From contig NZ_JARXWE010000020.1 in assembly GCF_029893235.1 (NCBI RefSeq), positions 1 to 53,921 of the forward strand: a DNA stretch of 53,921 nt. Direction: 5' to 3'. Made by a program: the position numbers and the translations under genes. Positions 7,268 to 15,676 of the stretch are shown here, one piece after another; within the stretch, counting starts at the first letter, position 1; each line of letters begins with the position of its first letter. Below the pieces are notes generated by a model, which ran no database searches, was not told the origin of the DNA, and worked only from the letters and a program-made list of their open reading frames with translations. The stretch comes from Dysgonomonas sp. PH5-45. Its GTDB lineage: Bacteria; Bacteroidota; Bacteroidia; Bacteroidales; Dysgonomonadaceae.

Positions 7268-8581
7268 ATGATTGAAAAAATAAAAAACCTGATAAGGAGT
7301 TTAATCCACTTCCTGACAGACGGTATCTGGAATGTGGATACAAACGGGATAGGTGCTCTCCGTGGAATGTTTTACAAAATAATCAAGGCTTTTATTTTGG
7401 CATACCGGAAGCTCGATTTCACCCAGATGAATACCCGTGCAGGCTCCCTCACATACAGCACACTGCTGTCTATTGTGCCCATGCTTGCCGTTTTGTTTGC
7501 CATAGCCCGAGGATTCGGATTCCAGAATATTGTAAGGAGCGAGTTGTTCAGCTATTTTTCGGGGCAGCAGGAAATCCTCGAAAAAGCGATGGGATTTATA
7601 GACAAATCGTTGGAATATGCCCAAGGAGGAATATTTGTTGGGGTGGGTGTGGTTTTATTGTTATATACGGTCATCAATTTGTTGTCGAGCATAGAAGATA
7701 ACTTCAATTATGTTTGGGGCATAAAGGTGGGGCGGACATATTACCGCCAGTTTACCGATTATGTAGCCCTTCTGCTCATTGCACCCGTATTCATGGTTTG
7801 CAACGCGGGATTGATGATATTGATTAACGCCGCCTCCGAAAACCTTGTGATAGGCGTTGTGCTTAGCCCCTTTGTCAAGATACTGCCCTTTGCGCTGACC
7901 ATTCTTTTGTTTACGTTCATGTATATGTACATTCCCAATAAAAAGATAAACTTCAGCGCGGCTCTGTTTGCGGGAATTATTGCGGGAACAGCCTTTCAGA
8001 TTTTTCAAGGCATTTATATTGACGGACAGATATGGATATCGAAATACAACGCTATTTATGGTAGTTTTGCCGCCCTTCCGTTGTTGCTTTTGTGGTTGCA
8101 GCTATCGTGGCTTATCTGCCTTATAGGTGTGGAACTGTCGTTTGCATACCAGAACGTCCGCCGGTTCAGTTTCGAGAAAGAAACCGACCACATAAGCCGC
8201 CGGTATAAAGACTTTGTTGTTCTGTCTATAATGACTCTTATCGTAAAACGGTTTGCAAAAGGAGAAGCCCCCTATTCGGCCGACGAACTTTCGGAAACCT
8301 ATAAGATTCCCACAAAACTCACATCCGATGTTTTATTCTTATTGATGGAAGTAGGCCTCATCATACAAACCCCCATCGACGAAGGCAGAAGTAATGCCTA
8401 CGTGCCGGCCATAGATATAAACCGGATAACGGTAAACTTTCTGTTCCGCAAGCTTGACGAACATGGAACCGAAAACCTTAAAATAAACAACAAAGGTGAG
8501 TTCGATGAAGAATGGCAAGTCATTCTGGATATACAACAATTGGTAGAAACAAAGTACGACATTCCCCTCACAGAACTATAA
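7268..8581 (+). CDS. yihY: YihY/BrkB family inner-membrane protein (UPF0761)
   Basis: 437 aa. The N-terminal part carries the family signature NTRAGSLTYSTLLSIVPMLAV (about residues 56-76). About six membrane segments lie between residues 60 and 295, among them GIFVGVGVVLLLYTVINLLSS, and the stretch YNAIYGSFAALPLLLLWLQLSW is also family-typical. The C-terminal 140 residues are soluble and resemble a winged-helix region (YSADELSETYKIPTKLTSDVLFLL), as in the longer members of the family. The molecular role is unsettled; roles in envelope stress or transport have been suggested. The gene stands alone and converges on the DUF6056 gene 14 bp away, with no visible terminator between them. Confidence 0.92.
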   Translation: MIEKIKNLIRSLIHFLTDGIWNVDTNGIGALRGMFYKIIKAFILAYRKLDFTQMNTRAGSLTYSTLLSIVPMLAVLFAIARGFGFQNIVRSELFSYFSGQQEILEKAMGFIDKSLEYAQGGIFVGVGVVLLLYTVINLLSSIEDNFNYVWGIKVGRTYYRQFTDYVALLLIAPVFMVCNAGLMILINAASENLVIGVVLSPFVKILPFALTILLFTFMYMYIPNKKINFSAALFAGIIAGTAFQIFQGIYIDGQIWISKYNAIYGSFAALPLLLLWLQLSWLICLIGVELSFAYQNVRRFSFEKETDHISRRYKDFVVLSIMTLIVKRFAKGEAPYSADELSETYKIPTKLTSDVLFLLMEVGLIIQTPIDEGRSNAYVPAIDINRITVNFLFRKLDEHGTENLKINNKGEFDEEWQVILDIQQLVETKYDIPLTEL

Positions 8582-8595
8582 GGGCGGGGGGAAGG

Positions 8596-9996
8596 CTACC
8601 ACTCCATTCGGACGGAATTGACGCTGTAGTATTTCGAATATATTTGGTTGTGCCAATCGGCCGAGTCGGCTTGCAGCTCAAAGAAATGAAAATATTTGGT
8701 TTGAGGCCCATAGATAGGTTCGGATAGTATTATATCGCTAACGCCTCTTTGCTTTTCTTTCCGCACAAACTCTGCCCGTTTCTCTAAAGTAGTGTATGCT
8801 GATGCCAGTTCCTTACGGCCTTTGCTATAATCGCCCACCCAGAAAAACAATCCGAATGCAAGGGCGCAGATGCTCACCTGTTTTATAATCTGTTTCGAAA
8901 AATCAAGTTGCGCAAACAAAGTTGCGGCAGCCGTAACAATCAGCATATTCAACCCAAAAGAAGCCCGTGGCGGAAATATAGGCGATGCCGCCATTGCCAG
9001 CATAGCCAAAATTGCCCCGAAGAAAAAGATTAACGACACAGCCGTAGCTTCTTTCCGTTTTTCTTTGTCCGATATATATATTCTTGCCACAATCAGCAGC
9101 AAAACAAAAATAAACGCCAAGCCCAAGCTGTAATTATAGAATGCTGCCAAAGCTGCCAAAAACTGGTTTGCATAAGCCGCCAGCCGGGAAGCTTTATTGG
9201 TGTGTTCCATCATATCCATACGGGCAAAATTACCCGGAGCGGCAATCATAAAAGCACAACCAATCAGAACCCCAACCAATCCGCAAATAGCCCAAACAGG
9301 AATCTTCCGTCCCGATTGTTTGTAGTAAAACAGTAATAAAGCGATGATGGCAACCAAGGCTACCCCCATGTTTTCGTTAGTCCATCCGGCAACGATACCG
9401 AAAAGAAAGAGAAAGGAGCTTTTCAGTACAACGCCGCTATCTTCTTTGCCTTTATTCAGATAAAACTTATAGGGGAGCAAAAAGGCAAGAATTATGAGTG
9501 TTCCCCACAAATAGTTGGCACTACCCGTTATCCACAGGCAGGTTGACCCAAATGCCGGCTGAAGCAGAAAAACAATCAGGTTGATACCCAACAGCAACGA
9601 CGGATTTGCCGATTTCCCCTTGTTTGCCAGCATGTAAATCACAAAAGTCAGGGCAACAAAAGCAAGGCTGTTCAGCAAATCGGCAGGGCCTTCACCTATC
9701 AGCAAAAGGCTTTGGGCAATGATGTGCACCACCGAGCGCCCTCCCCAAGTGAAGTAATGCTCGTATTGGGTTTGCAATATCTGCCCAAAATTGGAGATAT
9801 GCTCATACAACGGAGCAGGAGTCATGCTGTACATCCAATCGTCGGCATAGAGTGGATGCAAACGGTTTAGTATGTAGATAAAAATAAAGGAACAGAGGGC
9901 GATAAACGCAAGATTGAACTTCTTGACCGAAGGCTTATCGGTAAAAGAGTCCAATCGCTTTGCCGCGTCTCTTATTTTAGTCTGGATAGTTGTCAA
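8596..9996 (-). CDS. DUF6056 family polytopic membrane protein (GT-C-like)
   Basis: 466 aa with about ten membrane segments. After the first segment comes YADDWMYS (Asp52-Asp53), placed like the acidic pair in the first periplasmic loop of GT-C glycosyltransferases. WGGR (about 84-87), LWITGSANYLWG (about 155) and AGWTNENMG (about 210) follow. The same series recurs in the paralogue at 49795-51189. It is the last gene of a five-gene operon, 6 bp after the GtrB-like gene. Inferred job: transfer of a lipid-linked sugar to a surface glycan in the periplasm, using the product of its neighbour. No enzymatic activity is established for DUF6056 as far as I know. Confidence 0.85.
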   Translation of the reverse strand: MTTIQTKIRDAAKRLDSFTDKPSVKKFNLAFIALCSFIFIYILNRLHPLYADDWMYSMTPAPLYEHISNFGQILQTQYEHYFTWGGRSVVHIIAQSLLLIGEGPADLLNSLAFVALTFVIYMLANKGKSANPSLLLGINLIVFLLQPAFGSTCLWITGSANYLWGTLIILAFLLPYKFYLNKGKEDSGVVLKSSFLFLFGIVAGWTNENMGVALVAIIALLLFYYKQSGRKIPVWAICGLVGVLIGCAFMIAAPGNFARMDMMEHTNKASRLAAYANQFLAALAAFYNYSLGLAFIFVLLLIVARIYISDKEKRKEATAVSLIFFFGAILAMLAMAASPIFPPRASFGLNMLIVTAAATLFAQLDFSKQIIKQVSICALAFGLFFWVGDYSKGRKELASAYTTLEKRAEFVRKEKQRGVSDIILSEPIYGPQTKYFHFFELQADSADWHNQIYSKYYSVNSVRMEW

Positions 9997-10002
9997 TTTG
10001 GT

Positions 10003-10965
10003 TTAGTTCTTTCTGTTCCGGCGGTCTTTTTCTTTACCTTCCTCGGTTTCCTTTACAATATAAATGGGGCGGCGTTTGGTTTCGAGGTATGTTTTTGACA
10101 GGTATTGCCCCAGAATACCCATACACAGCAGTTGTATGCCTCCTATCAGGAAGATTACGCAGACGGTAGACGGCCAACCTTGCACGGGGTCGTCCCAGAT
10201 TAAGGTTTTAGTAATAATTACGGCTATCATCACCAGCGAAATCAAGAAAAACAGTATGCCAAAAAGCGAAGCTATTGCCAACGGACGGGTAGAAAATGCC
10301 ACAATGCCTTCGAGCGAATAAAAGAACAGTCCCCAGAAAGACCACTTGGTGGTTCCTGCCACACGCTCCACGTTCTCGTACGAAATCCATTTGGTATTAA
10401 AACCAACCCATCCAAATATCCCTTTCGAGAAACGGTTATATTCCCTCAACTCCAGAATAGAATCTACCATCTGCCGGGTCATAAGCCTGAAGTCGCGAGC
10501 CCCGTCAACCAGTTTTGTATCCGAAATATTGTTTATGAGCTGATAAAATTTTCGGGCAAAGAACGAACGTATCACCGGTTCGCCCGTGCGGGTGGTACGG
10601 CGGGTAGCTACACAGTCGTAGTCTTCGGTTTGCAAGGTGTTGTACATCTCTTCTATCAGCATGGGTGGGTCTTGCAGGTCGGCATCGATCATTGCCACAT
10701 AATCGCCTGTCGAAGCCTCGAAGCCTGCAAATATGGCCGCTTCCTTGCCAAAGTTGCGCGAAAAAGAAATGAACCGTACACGGTTGTCTTTTGCACGGAG
10801 TTGTTTAAATACTTCCAAAGTCCGGTCTTTCGAGCCATCGTTCACGAAGACGAATTCAAACTCCTGCCCATTCATCCTATTGGCAACCTTGCACAACTCC
10901 TCGTAAAGGAAGGGTAAGGCTTCTTCTTCGTTATAGCATGGTATCACCAGCGAAATTCTATCCAT
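10003..10965 (-). CDS. GtrB/DPM1-like GT2 polyprenyl-phosphate glycosyltransferase
   Basis: 320 aa. A GT2 domain fills residues 1-225: SLVIPCYNEEEALP at the start, FVNDGSKDRT (about 40-49), the metal and sugar-nucleotide site DADLQDPP (94-101), and DGARDFRLM, which carries the catalytic-type Asp. Two C-terminal membrane helices (about 230-255 and 268-292) are as in GtrB and ArnC. Such enzymes move a hexose or aminosugar from a nucleotide to undecaprenyl phosphate on the cytoplasmic face. The lipid-linked sugar is then used by a GT-C protein, for which the adjoining DUF6056 gene is the obvious candidate. It sits 14 bp after the GT2 gene and 6 bp before DUF6056. The donor sugar cannot be told from sequence. 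Confidence 0.93.
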   Translation of the reverse strand: MDRISLVIPCYNEEEALPFLYEELCKVANRMNGQEFEFVFVNDGSKDRTLEVFKQLRAKDNRVRFISFSRNFGKEAAIFAGFEASTGDYVAMIDADLQDPPMLIEEMYNTLQTEDYDCVATRRTTRTGEPVIRSFFARKFYQLINNISDTKLVDGARDFRLMTRQMVDSILELREYNRFSKGIFGWVGFNTKWISYENVERVAGTTKWSFWGLFFYSLEGIVAFSTRPLAIASLFGILFFLISLVMIAVIITKTLIWDDPVQGWPSTVCVIFLIGGIQLLCMGILGQYLSKTYLETKRRPIYIVKETEEGKEKDRRNRKN

Positions 10966-10979
10966 AAATTGTGGAATTC

Positions 10980-12014
10980 TTATATTCTATTCTTAATCAG
11001 AAGAGCCGTCTGAAACAAAGATAAAAGCAAGGCGTGCCGTTTTTTTACGCACCACAACACGATTTTACCTTTCGTCCCCAGCGGTTCTGCCTCAAGTTTT
11101 GCGGCAGCGTTTCTGACATAATTGTTTGTAATAATTTGTTTTACCCTTCGGTAACGGAAAGCAAAGCTATTATTATTTTTCGAGAAAAACACATTGTCGA
11201 CACTTATTATTGCACGGAGCACATAATCGGTTTTTATGCGCCGGTCGGCCTTTTCGGTGTCGTCAGGGTTAAGTTTTTTCCTGTATTCGTTTTTGAGTTT
11301 ATCCAAAAAAAGCAATTCCTGCTCCCAGCGAATGGGGTCGTATTTGTTCGACAGCGAACCACTGTTTACAGTGTAATGATAGAGAACATCGTCCACAAAA
11401 AAAACCGACTGGGCATGCAGCAATGCCGTGATGCAAAACAGGCGGTCTTCGCACCGGCGCAACTCTCGGCTGAAAAAGATACCATTTTCGGTTATCACCT
11501 CCCGGCGGAAAGCATACGTCCAAGGAACCCCCATCAGAAAAGGGCCTCCGTACTTTTCGGCGCCAATCATTGGCAAAACAATATTTTTTGTGATATCATC
11601 TCCCCTGTAATTGCCTTTCAGATTGGTTTGGTTTAGAATCTGGTCGTTACGGAAGGCATTGAAGCGGATTACATCGGCATGACTCTGGTCAATAACCGCC
11701 ACTAAAACCTCGTACATATTCTTTTCCAACCAATCGTCGGGATCAACAAAACTCAAGTATAGACCTGTTGCCAGCTCTATACCTGAGTTCCGGGCTTCGG
11801 ATACTCCGGCGTTCTTTTTATGAACGGCCTTTATCCGGCTGTCGCTTTTTGCGTACTCGTCACAAATCTGACCCGAAGAATCGACCGAACCGTCATTCAC
11901 AAGTATGACTTCAAAATCGGCGAAAGTTTGCCCTATAATAGAATCCAAACAACGGGGAAGCAGTTCTTCCATGTTGTAGATGGGCAATATTATAGAAAAA
12001 ACAGGGCTGCTCAT
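10980..12014 (-). CDS. GT2 family glycosyltransferase (EpsJ/WcaA-like)
   Basis: 344 aa, cytoplasmic. The GT-A domain occupies about residues 5-220: FSIILPIYNMEELLPRCLDS, VNDGSVDSSGQ (40-49) and the DxD-type FVDPDDW (89-95). A later acidic segment, SRELRRCEDRLF, provides the catalytic base region (ED). It probably adds one sugar to a lipid-linked repeat unit of a surface polysaccharide. It is the third gene of the operon, with a 31-bp gap after the cytidylyltransferase and 14 bp before the GtrB-like gene. The last 25 residues are hydrophobic and may touch the membrane. Substrate unknown. Confidence 0.92.
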   Translation of the reverse strand: MSSPVFSIILPIYNMEELLPRCLDSIIGQTFADFEVILVNDGSVDSSGQICDEYAKSDSRIKAVHKKNAGVSEARNSGIELATGLYLSFVDPDDWLEKNMYEVLVAVIDQSHADVIRFNAFRNDQILNQTNLKGNYRGDDITKNIVLPMIGAEKYGGPFLMGVPWTYAFRREVITENGIFFSRELRRCEDRLFCITALLHAQSVFFVDDVLYHYTVNSGSLSNKYDPIRWEQELLFLDKLKNEYRKKLNPDDTEKADRRIKTDYVLRAIISVDNVFFSKNNNSFAFRYRRVKQIITNNYVRNAAAKLEAEPLGTKGKIVLWCVKKRHALLLSLFQTALLIKNRI

Positions 12015-12045
12015 TGGTACGATACTCCGCGCGAACTATTTATTT

Positions 12046-12705
12046 TTAAAGATTGTATTTTTTCTTGTATAAGAATTCGGATATCTCGAAATCGAATTCA
12101 GTATCAATATCGACCGACTCTGTCTCTGTCAGTTCAAACATATAAGGTTTACGGCCTACAACGTTTTTGTACTTTATCATATCCTCGCGGGTGATGATAG
12201 AGATGGCAAAGTTAAGAGCATATATATTAGGAAGATCCTGACTACGAGGCTGATGTATAAGGTCGTAGTTGATAGGCTTATTGTCGAGAAACATAAACTC
12301 TTTGATAAGGTGCGCAGAGTTTAGCGAGTCGAACTGACCGTTAAGTTCCTTATATTTGTTGATTGCGTTCGAGTAGCTTGCTGTTTCGACCAAAGGGTTG
12401 GTTACGTTAGTATATACCACAATATCGCCATTGAAGTTTTCGGCCATGTTCTGGTAAACATCACTCATCGACACGCTGCTCGAAGCATATACGGGGTCTC
12501 TCTTCACGGTTTCGGCACCAAGGCGGGCTGCGATTTCAAGCATACTGTCGTCGTTCGAGTTCACGATTATACCGTCAAACTCTTTCACTTGCATCAGTTG
12601 CTTAATTTTTAGCTCCAATAAATTTGACCCTGCAAAAGGGCGCAGATTCTTGTTAATCACTCTTTCCGAGCCCGAGCGAACGGCTATTAAAGCTTTAAAT
12701 TTCAT
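12046..12705 (-). CDS. CMP-sugar synthetase-like cytidylyltransferase (NeuA/PseF family)
   Basis: 219 aa. Opens with IAVRSGSERVINKNLRPFAG (7-26), the phosphate-binding loop of acylneuraminate and KDO-type cytidylyltransferases. TNVTNPLVE (about 98-106) takes the place of the family's QPTSPLR-like motif, and the protein ends with ESVDIDTEFDFEISE, the conserved metal-binding D-x-D segment near the C-terminus. The known reaction is CTP plus a nonulosonic or ulosonic acid giving the CMP-sugar and PPi. No synthase for sialic, pseudaminic or legionaminic acid lies in the window, so the sugar must be made elsewhere or be a different acid. The gene is 8 bp from the upstream GT-like gene, implying that one of its neighbours uses the CMP-sugar. 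Confidence 0.88.
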   Translation of the reverse strand: MKFKALIAVRSGSERVINKNLRPFAGSNLLELKIKQLMQVKEFDGIIVNSNDDSMLEIAARLGAETVKRDPVYASSSVSMSDVYQNMAENFNGDIVVYTNVTNPLVETASYSNAINKYKELNGQFDSLNSAHLIKEFMFLDNKPINYDLIHQPRSQDLPNIYALNFAISIITREDMIKYKNVVGRKPYMFELTETESVDIDTEFDFEISEFLYKKKYNL

Positions 12706-12713
12706 AATTTCTT

Positions 12714-13961
12714 CTATTTTAAATTAGGATTAAATATATATCTTATCACGTCTTTTGTTTGTTGCAACAGTTCTTGTTGATCCATGTTTTTGAGATACGA
12801 TATTTTCTCTTCAAACTGTTGCAGGTTCTCGAACTTATCGTCGATACCATAAAAATCTTCGTTTTCTTCCTCCGTCCAGCGCAGGCAGGGTTTACCCAAT
12901 GCCATCGACTCGTAATAGGCGGTGGTGTTCACTGCGATAGAAAAATCGACAAGGCCGGAATCCAAAACGTTTTGCACGGAATGTTCCTTCCCCAGAAATA
13001 TCATATTGTCGGCAACCTTCGCAAACTGGGCATGGTCTTTATCATCGAGGAAGGGATGTTTCTTTACATAAAACACAATCTGGTTGTTATGCTTTTTGTT
13101 ATACTCCTGCAAGGCAGCCAATAGCTTGTTGTTGGTTTCTACATACAGTCCCCTGCCCAGAAGCACCAAACAGTGTTTGAATGTTTGCTCCACACGGTCT
13201 ATACGGCAATCCATGTACTTTAGGTTGCCCATCACAATAAAGCGGTCGTTGGTAAATCCCCGGCTCGAGAGGAAGTCGATGGTCGACTGCCCCCAGCATA
13301 GCATTTTGCTGGCCACGCAGTTTTCGGAGTTGATAATATCGAAGGGAACGAAACGCTTAAACTCGCAAAAAATACCGTGTTGCATGGTTATGGTTTCGAT
13401 GTTCCGTTTATTGAAGTAGAGCGTCAACAAGGTTTCGTCTCTGTACGACGAGTTAAAACAGATATACCGGCTAACCTTGTTTTGGGTCTTAACCTTCTCG
13501 ATGGCTCTTATCTGGTTCAACAACAATATTGTCAAGGCTGCATAGTAGAGCTTAAAATTAAGATTGCCCCCTATGGAACGCCCAAAAACCAAAAACAAAG
13601 CCTTGAAAAAGTGCTTAATATACGACGGGCTGAAAGGCGATATCTTTTTCAGTGGCAAGGCCGACAGGTTCACTACCGCCGATTCCGGATAGCGGCTTTG
13701 CGCCGTGTTGGCCAAATCGCGATAGTCGGGGCGGTTTATCAGATAGGTGATGAGCGTTGGCTTGTCTGTTTGCAGCGCCTGGCTCAAGTCGATAAAGTTA
13801 CAGCTCACAAAAAAACCTTTAAAAACATCCCTTATAGCAGGTTTGGCATCGAAGTCTATACCCAAATGACCCGCAACGAGATATTTTAAATTGTAACCTT
13901 TGTAAGTGTAGTCGAATTTTTCTTTTATAGCTTTGTATCCGTTTAACCAAGATTGATCCAT
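12714..13961 (-). CDS. Capsule/polysaccharide-type GT-B-like transferase, family unclear
   Basis: 415 aa, soluble. A C-terminal GT-B-like half is marked by TITMQHGIFCEF (about 205-216), CWGQSTIDFL, VMGNLKYMD, VFYVKKHPFLDD (about 310) and NTTAYYESMALGKPCLRW (about 355-372). QHG, KxHP and the S/T-x-x-x-E-S/A-x-x-x-G-x-P string are shared by CDP-glycerol glycerophosphotransferases, capsule KDO transferases and polysialyltransferase-like proteins. First gene of the glycan operon with a -7 box 24 bp upstream. Next to a CMP-sugar synthetase, the simplest reading is a transferase that uses a CMP-linked acidic sugar, but a phosphotransferase role cannot be excluded. Confidence 0.8.
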   Translation of the reverse strand: MDQSWLNGYKAIKEKFDYTYKGYNLKYLVAGHLGIDFDAKPAIRDVFKGFFVSCNFIDLSQALQTDKPTLITYLINRPDYRDLANTAQSRYPESAVVNLSALPLKKISPFSPSYIKHFFKALFLVFGRSIGGNLNFKLYYAALTILLLNQIRAIEKVKTQNKVSRYICFNSSYRDETLLTLYFNKRNIETITMQHGIFCEFKRFVPFDIINSENCVASKMLCWGQSTIDFLSSRGFTNDRFIVMGNLKYMDCRIDRVEQTFKHCLVLLGRGLYVETNNKLLAALQEYNKKHNNQIVFYVKKHPFLDDKDHAQFAKVADNMIFLGKEHSVQNVLDSGLVDFSIAVNTTAYYESMALGKPCLRWTEEENEDFYGIDDKFENLQQFEEKISYLKNMDQQELLQQTKDVIRYIFNPNLK

Positions 13962-13984
13962 AGTCGCTCCATGATGTTATGACA

Positions 13985-13992
13985 CAAATATA
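13985..13992 (-). promoter_or_regulatory. Bacteroidetes -7 box of the glycan operon
   Basis: The minus strand reads TATATTTG (13992-13985), an exact TAnnTTTG, 24 bp before ATG 13961 and just after the stop of the phosphoesterase gene. No -33 TTTG at normal spacing, and no terminator separates it from the upstream gene, so read-through is likely. Confidence 0.5.
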
Positions 13993-14007
13993 GTATATTT
14001 ATTTATA

Positions 14008-15288
14008 TTATTCAGTTATCTGGAATTCTATTGTAGTTTTATTATCGGCGGGAGGGTAATCAAGTTCAAGGTCCGAAAAGTCGGGTTCCGACTCAGGATC
14101 GAGCATCTGTGCCAGTGCGGCAATGTTTTTTTTAAATTCTTCGGAAATTATTTCATCGCCCGCAACGTGCATCACAAAAACTTCGGCAACGATGTCTGCC
14201 ATTTTATCAACAACGGTGGCGGGGATACTTGCCATGCGCGATTTTATTTTTTGCACAGCCAGTTTTTTAGACAAGTTTTGCATCTTTGCCTTGTCTGTTT
14301 CTGCTAAAAGCGGATTAGCCGGCGTTGATGTTATGTTGCGGGTTTCAACATTCATACCTGTTTCTGTCAGGGTAACCATCCGGTAGGGAAACGGATAGGC
14401 CGACAGCGAACCTGTTTCGATATCGTAGATATCATTGTCTTTGCCCGAAGTAAAGCGGGTTATATCATTGGCATGAAAATGTCCTGTAAAAACAACTGCC
14501 ATCCCTCCATCGGCAAACAGAGAGGCAAGGCCTTGCCAGTCTTCAACAATATATTCCGGAAAAAATGTTGCCTGATAAGCGATATGTTCAACCATCCCGT
14601 GATGCATCATACCTACCATTCGCACACCTTTTTCTTTGGCTTCCGCCATGCGGTCGGCAATCCACCGTTCGGTGTCTTGGTTTATTTTTCCGCCCGAGAT
14701 ACTACGAGTGGTATATTCTCCATACCGACAGGCATCTATTGCTACCAGCCATGTGTTTGCATCGAGTTCTGCCACATAGCTCAGCGATGCGGTGTCTCTT
14801 TTGAGGGGCGAGCCATAACCGTAATGGGCATATATTTCAGAAAATTCCGTAGGGCTTATATTGGGAGTGCTGTAAATCTCGCTTCCGCGATAGCCTTTAG
14901 CGTTGGGCATATTAATATCGTGATTGCCGGGAACAACAAAAACACGTATACCTTTATCCCTGAGAGGTTGTAGTTTTTTTACAAAATCCTGATGGCTTAG
15001 CCGTTCCCCGTCCTTTGTCATGTCGCCCGCTATGAGCAAAACATCAATATCGCTTTGCAGGTAATCGGCAAGCACTTTATCCAGAATGGCTGGGACTTCT
15101 TGTATATTTTTTCCGCTATTGTTGCAGTATGTTTGTATGGCGCTACCCTTGTCCATTAACTGTTCCGACAGGTAATGCACATCTGCTATAACTCCTATTT
15201 TCAGGTTTTTGGCAGATGAAGCTTCCACAAAAAACACTACCAACAAGAAAAACAAAGAAAGGGTTATCCTTATGTTTGGGGCGCGCAT
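14008..15288 (-). CDS. Secreted calcineurin-like metallophosphoesterase
   Basis: 426 aa. A signal peptide (about residues 1-26, ending SSAK) is followed by a complete metallophosphoesterase core: IADVHY (D36, H38), LIAGDMTKDGE (about 85-95), VVPGNHDIN (about 122-130), MMHHGM (about 228-233) and VFTGHFHAND (about 262-271). These supply the two-metal site. The last 110 residues are helical and not part of the catalytic fold. The protein should act in the periplasm or on the surface; its substrate (nucleotide, phospholipid or other phosphoester) is unknown. It lies 16 bp after the small membrane protein gene 15305-15559, so the two are probably cotranscribed. Confidence 0.93.
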   Translation of the reverse strand: MRAPNIRITLSLFFLLVVFFVEASSAKNLKIGVIADVHYLSEQLMDKGSAIQTYCNNSGKNIQEVPAILDKVLADYLQSDIDVLLIAGDMTKDGERLSHQDFVKKLQPLRDKGIRVFVVPGNHDINMPNAKGYRGSEIYSTPNISPTEFSEIYAHYGYGSPLKRDTASLSYVAELDANTWLVAIDACRYGEYTTRSISGGKINQDTERWIADRMAEAKEKGVRMVGMMHHGMVEHIAYQATFFPEYIVEDWQGLASLFADGGMAVVFTGHFHANDITRFTSGKDNDIYDIETGSLSAYPFPYRMVTLTETGMNVETRNITSTPANPLLAETDKAKMQNLSKKLAVQKIKSRMASIPATVVDKMADIVAEVFVMHVAGDEIISEEFKKNIAALAQMLDPESEPDFSDLELDYPPADNKTTIEFQITE

Positions 15289-15304
15289 CCTGTTTGCCTC
15301 CTCC

Positions 15305-15559
15305 CTACTCTGCGATGCGTGTATTTATATAGCTATCTATGTAGCTATCTACCCGTTCGTTCAGTTTCCTGTTTATCAGAAATGTACAAACAGCAAGTAT
15401 CGCCCCGAAAAGGAAGATATATGTTCCCCGTCTTCTGGACTCATTATCCTTGCGATATATACCCACAGCGAGCATAACCAAACCTATGAGGCCTATAATA
15501 ATAAACAGATATTTGACTGTGGCGAATATTGTGTATAAAACAGATGTACTATCTTCCAT
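15305..15559 (-). CDS. Small two-helix membrane protein
   Basis: 84 aa when started at ATG 15559 (MEDSTSVLYTIF). A longer frame to 15610 adds a poorly hydrophobic KK-rich stretch and is less likely. Two membrane segments (about residues 12-33 and 45-60) are separated by the basic loop RKDNESRRRG; the tail NERVDSYIDSYIN is soluble. It precedes the phosphoesterase gene by 16 bp. I do not recognise a named family. Confidence 0.65.
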   Translation of the reverse strand: MEDSTSVLYTIFATVKYLFIIIGLIGLVMLAVGIYRKDNESRRRGTYIFLFGAILAVCTFLINRKLNERVDSYIDSYINTRIAE

Positions 15560-15612
15560 GCGAAATATTTTTTTCGCTAAAATAGTAAAAATCTTTTTGT
15601 TCCGAAGCATAT

Positions 15613-15647
15613 TTTGTCACGACATCCATCTATTATTTATATTTTTG
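15613..15647 (+). promoter_or_regulatory. Possible promoter of the GHL10 lipoprotein gene
   Basis: TTTG (15613-15616) and TATTTTTG (15640-15647) both match, but the spacing is 23 nt, longer than the usual 19-21. The -7 box is 29 bp before ATG 15677, which supports that start over the upstream frame. Confidence 0.4.
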
Positions 15648-15676
15648 TGCTTCATTGCGGACAAAATATATCTTTA

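Noticed and set aside
8580-8600. Terminator between yihY and DUF6056
   Set aside because: Only 14 bp separate the convergent genes and GGGCGGGGGGAAGG has no pairing partner nearby.
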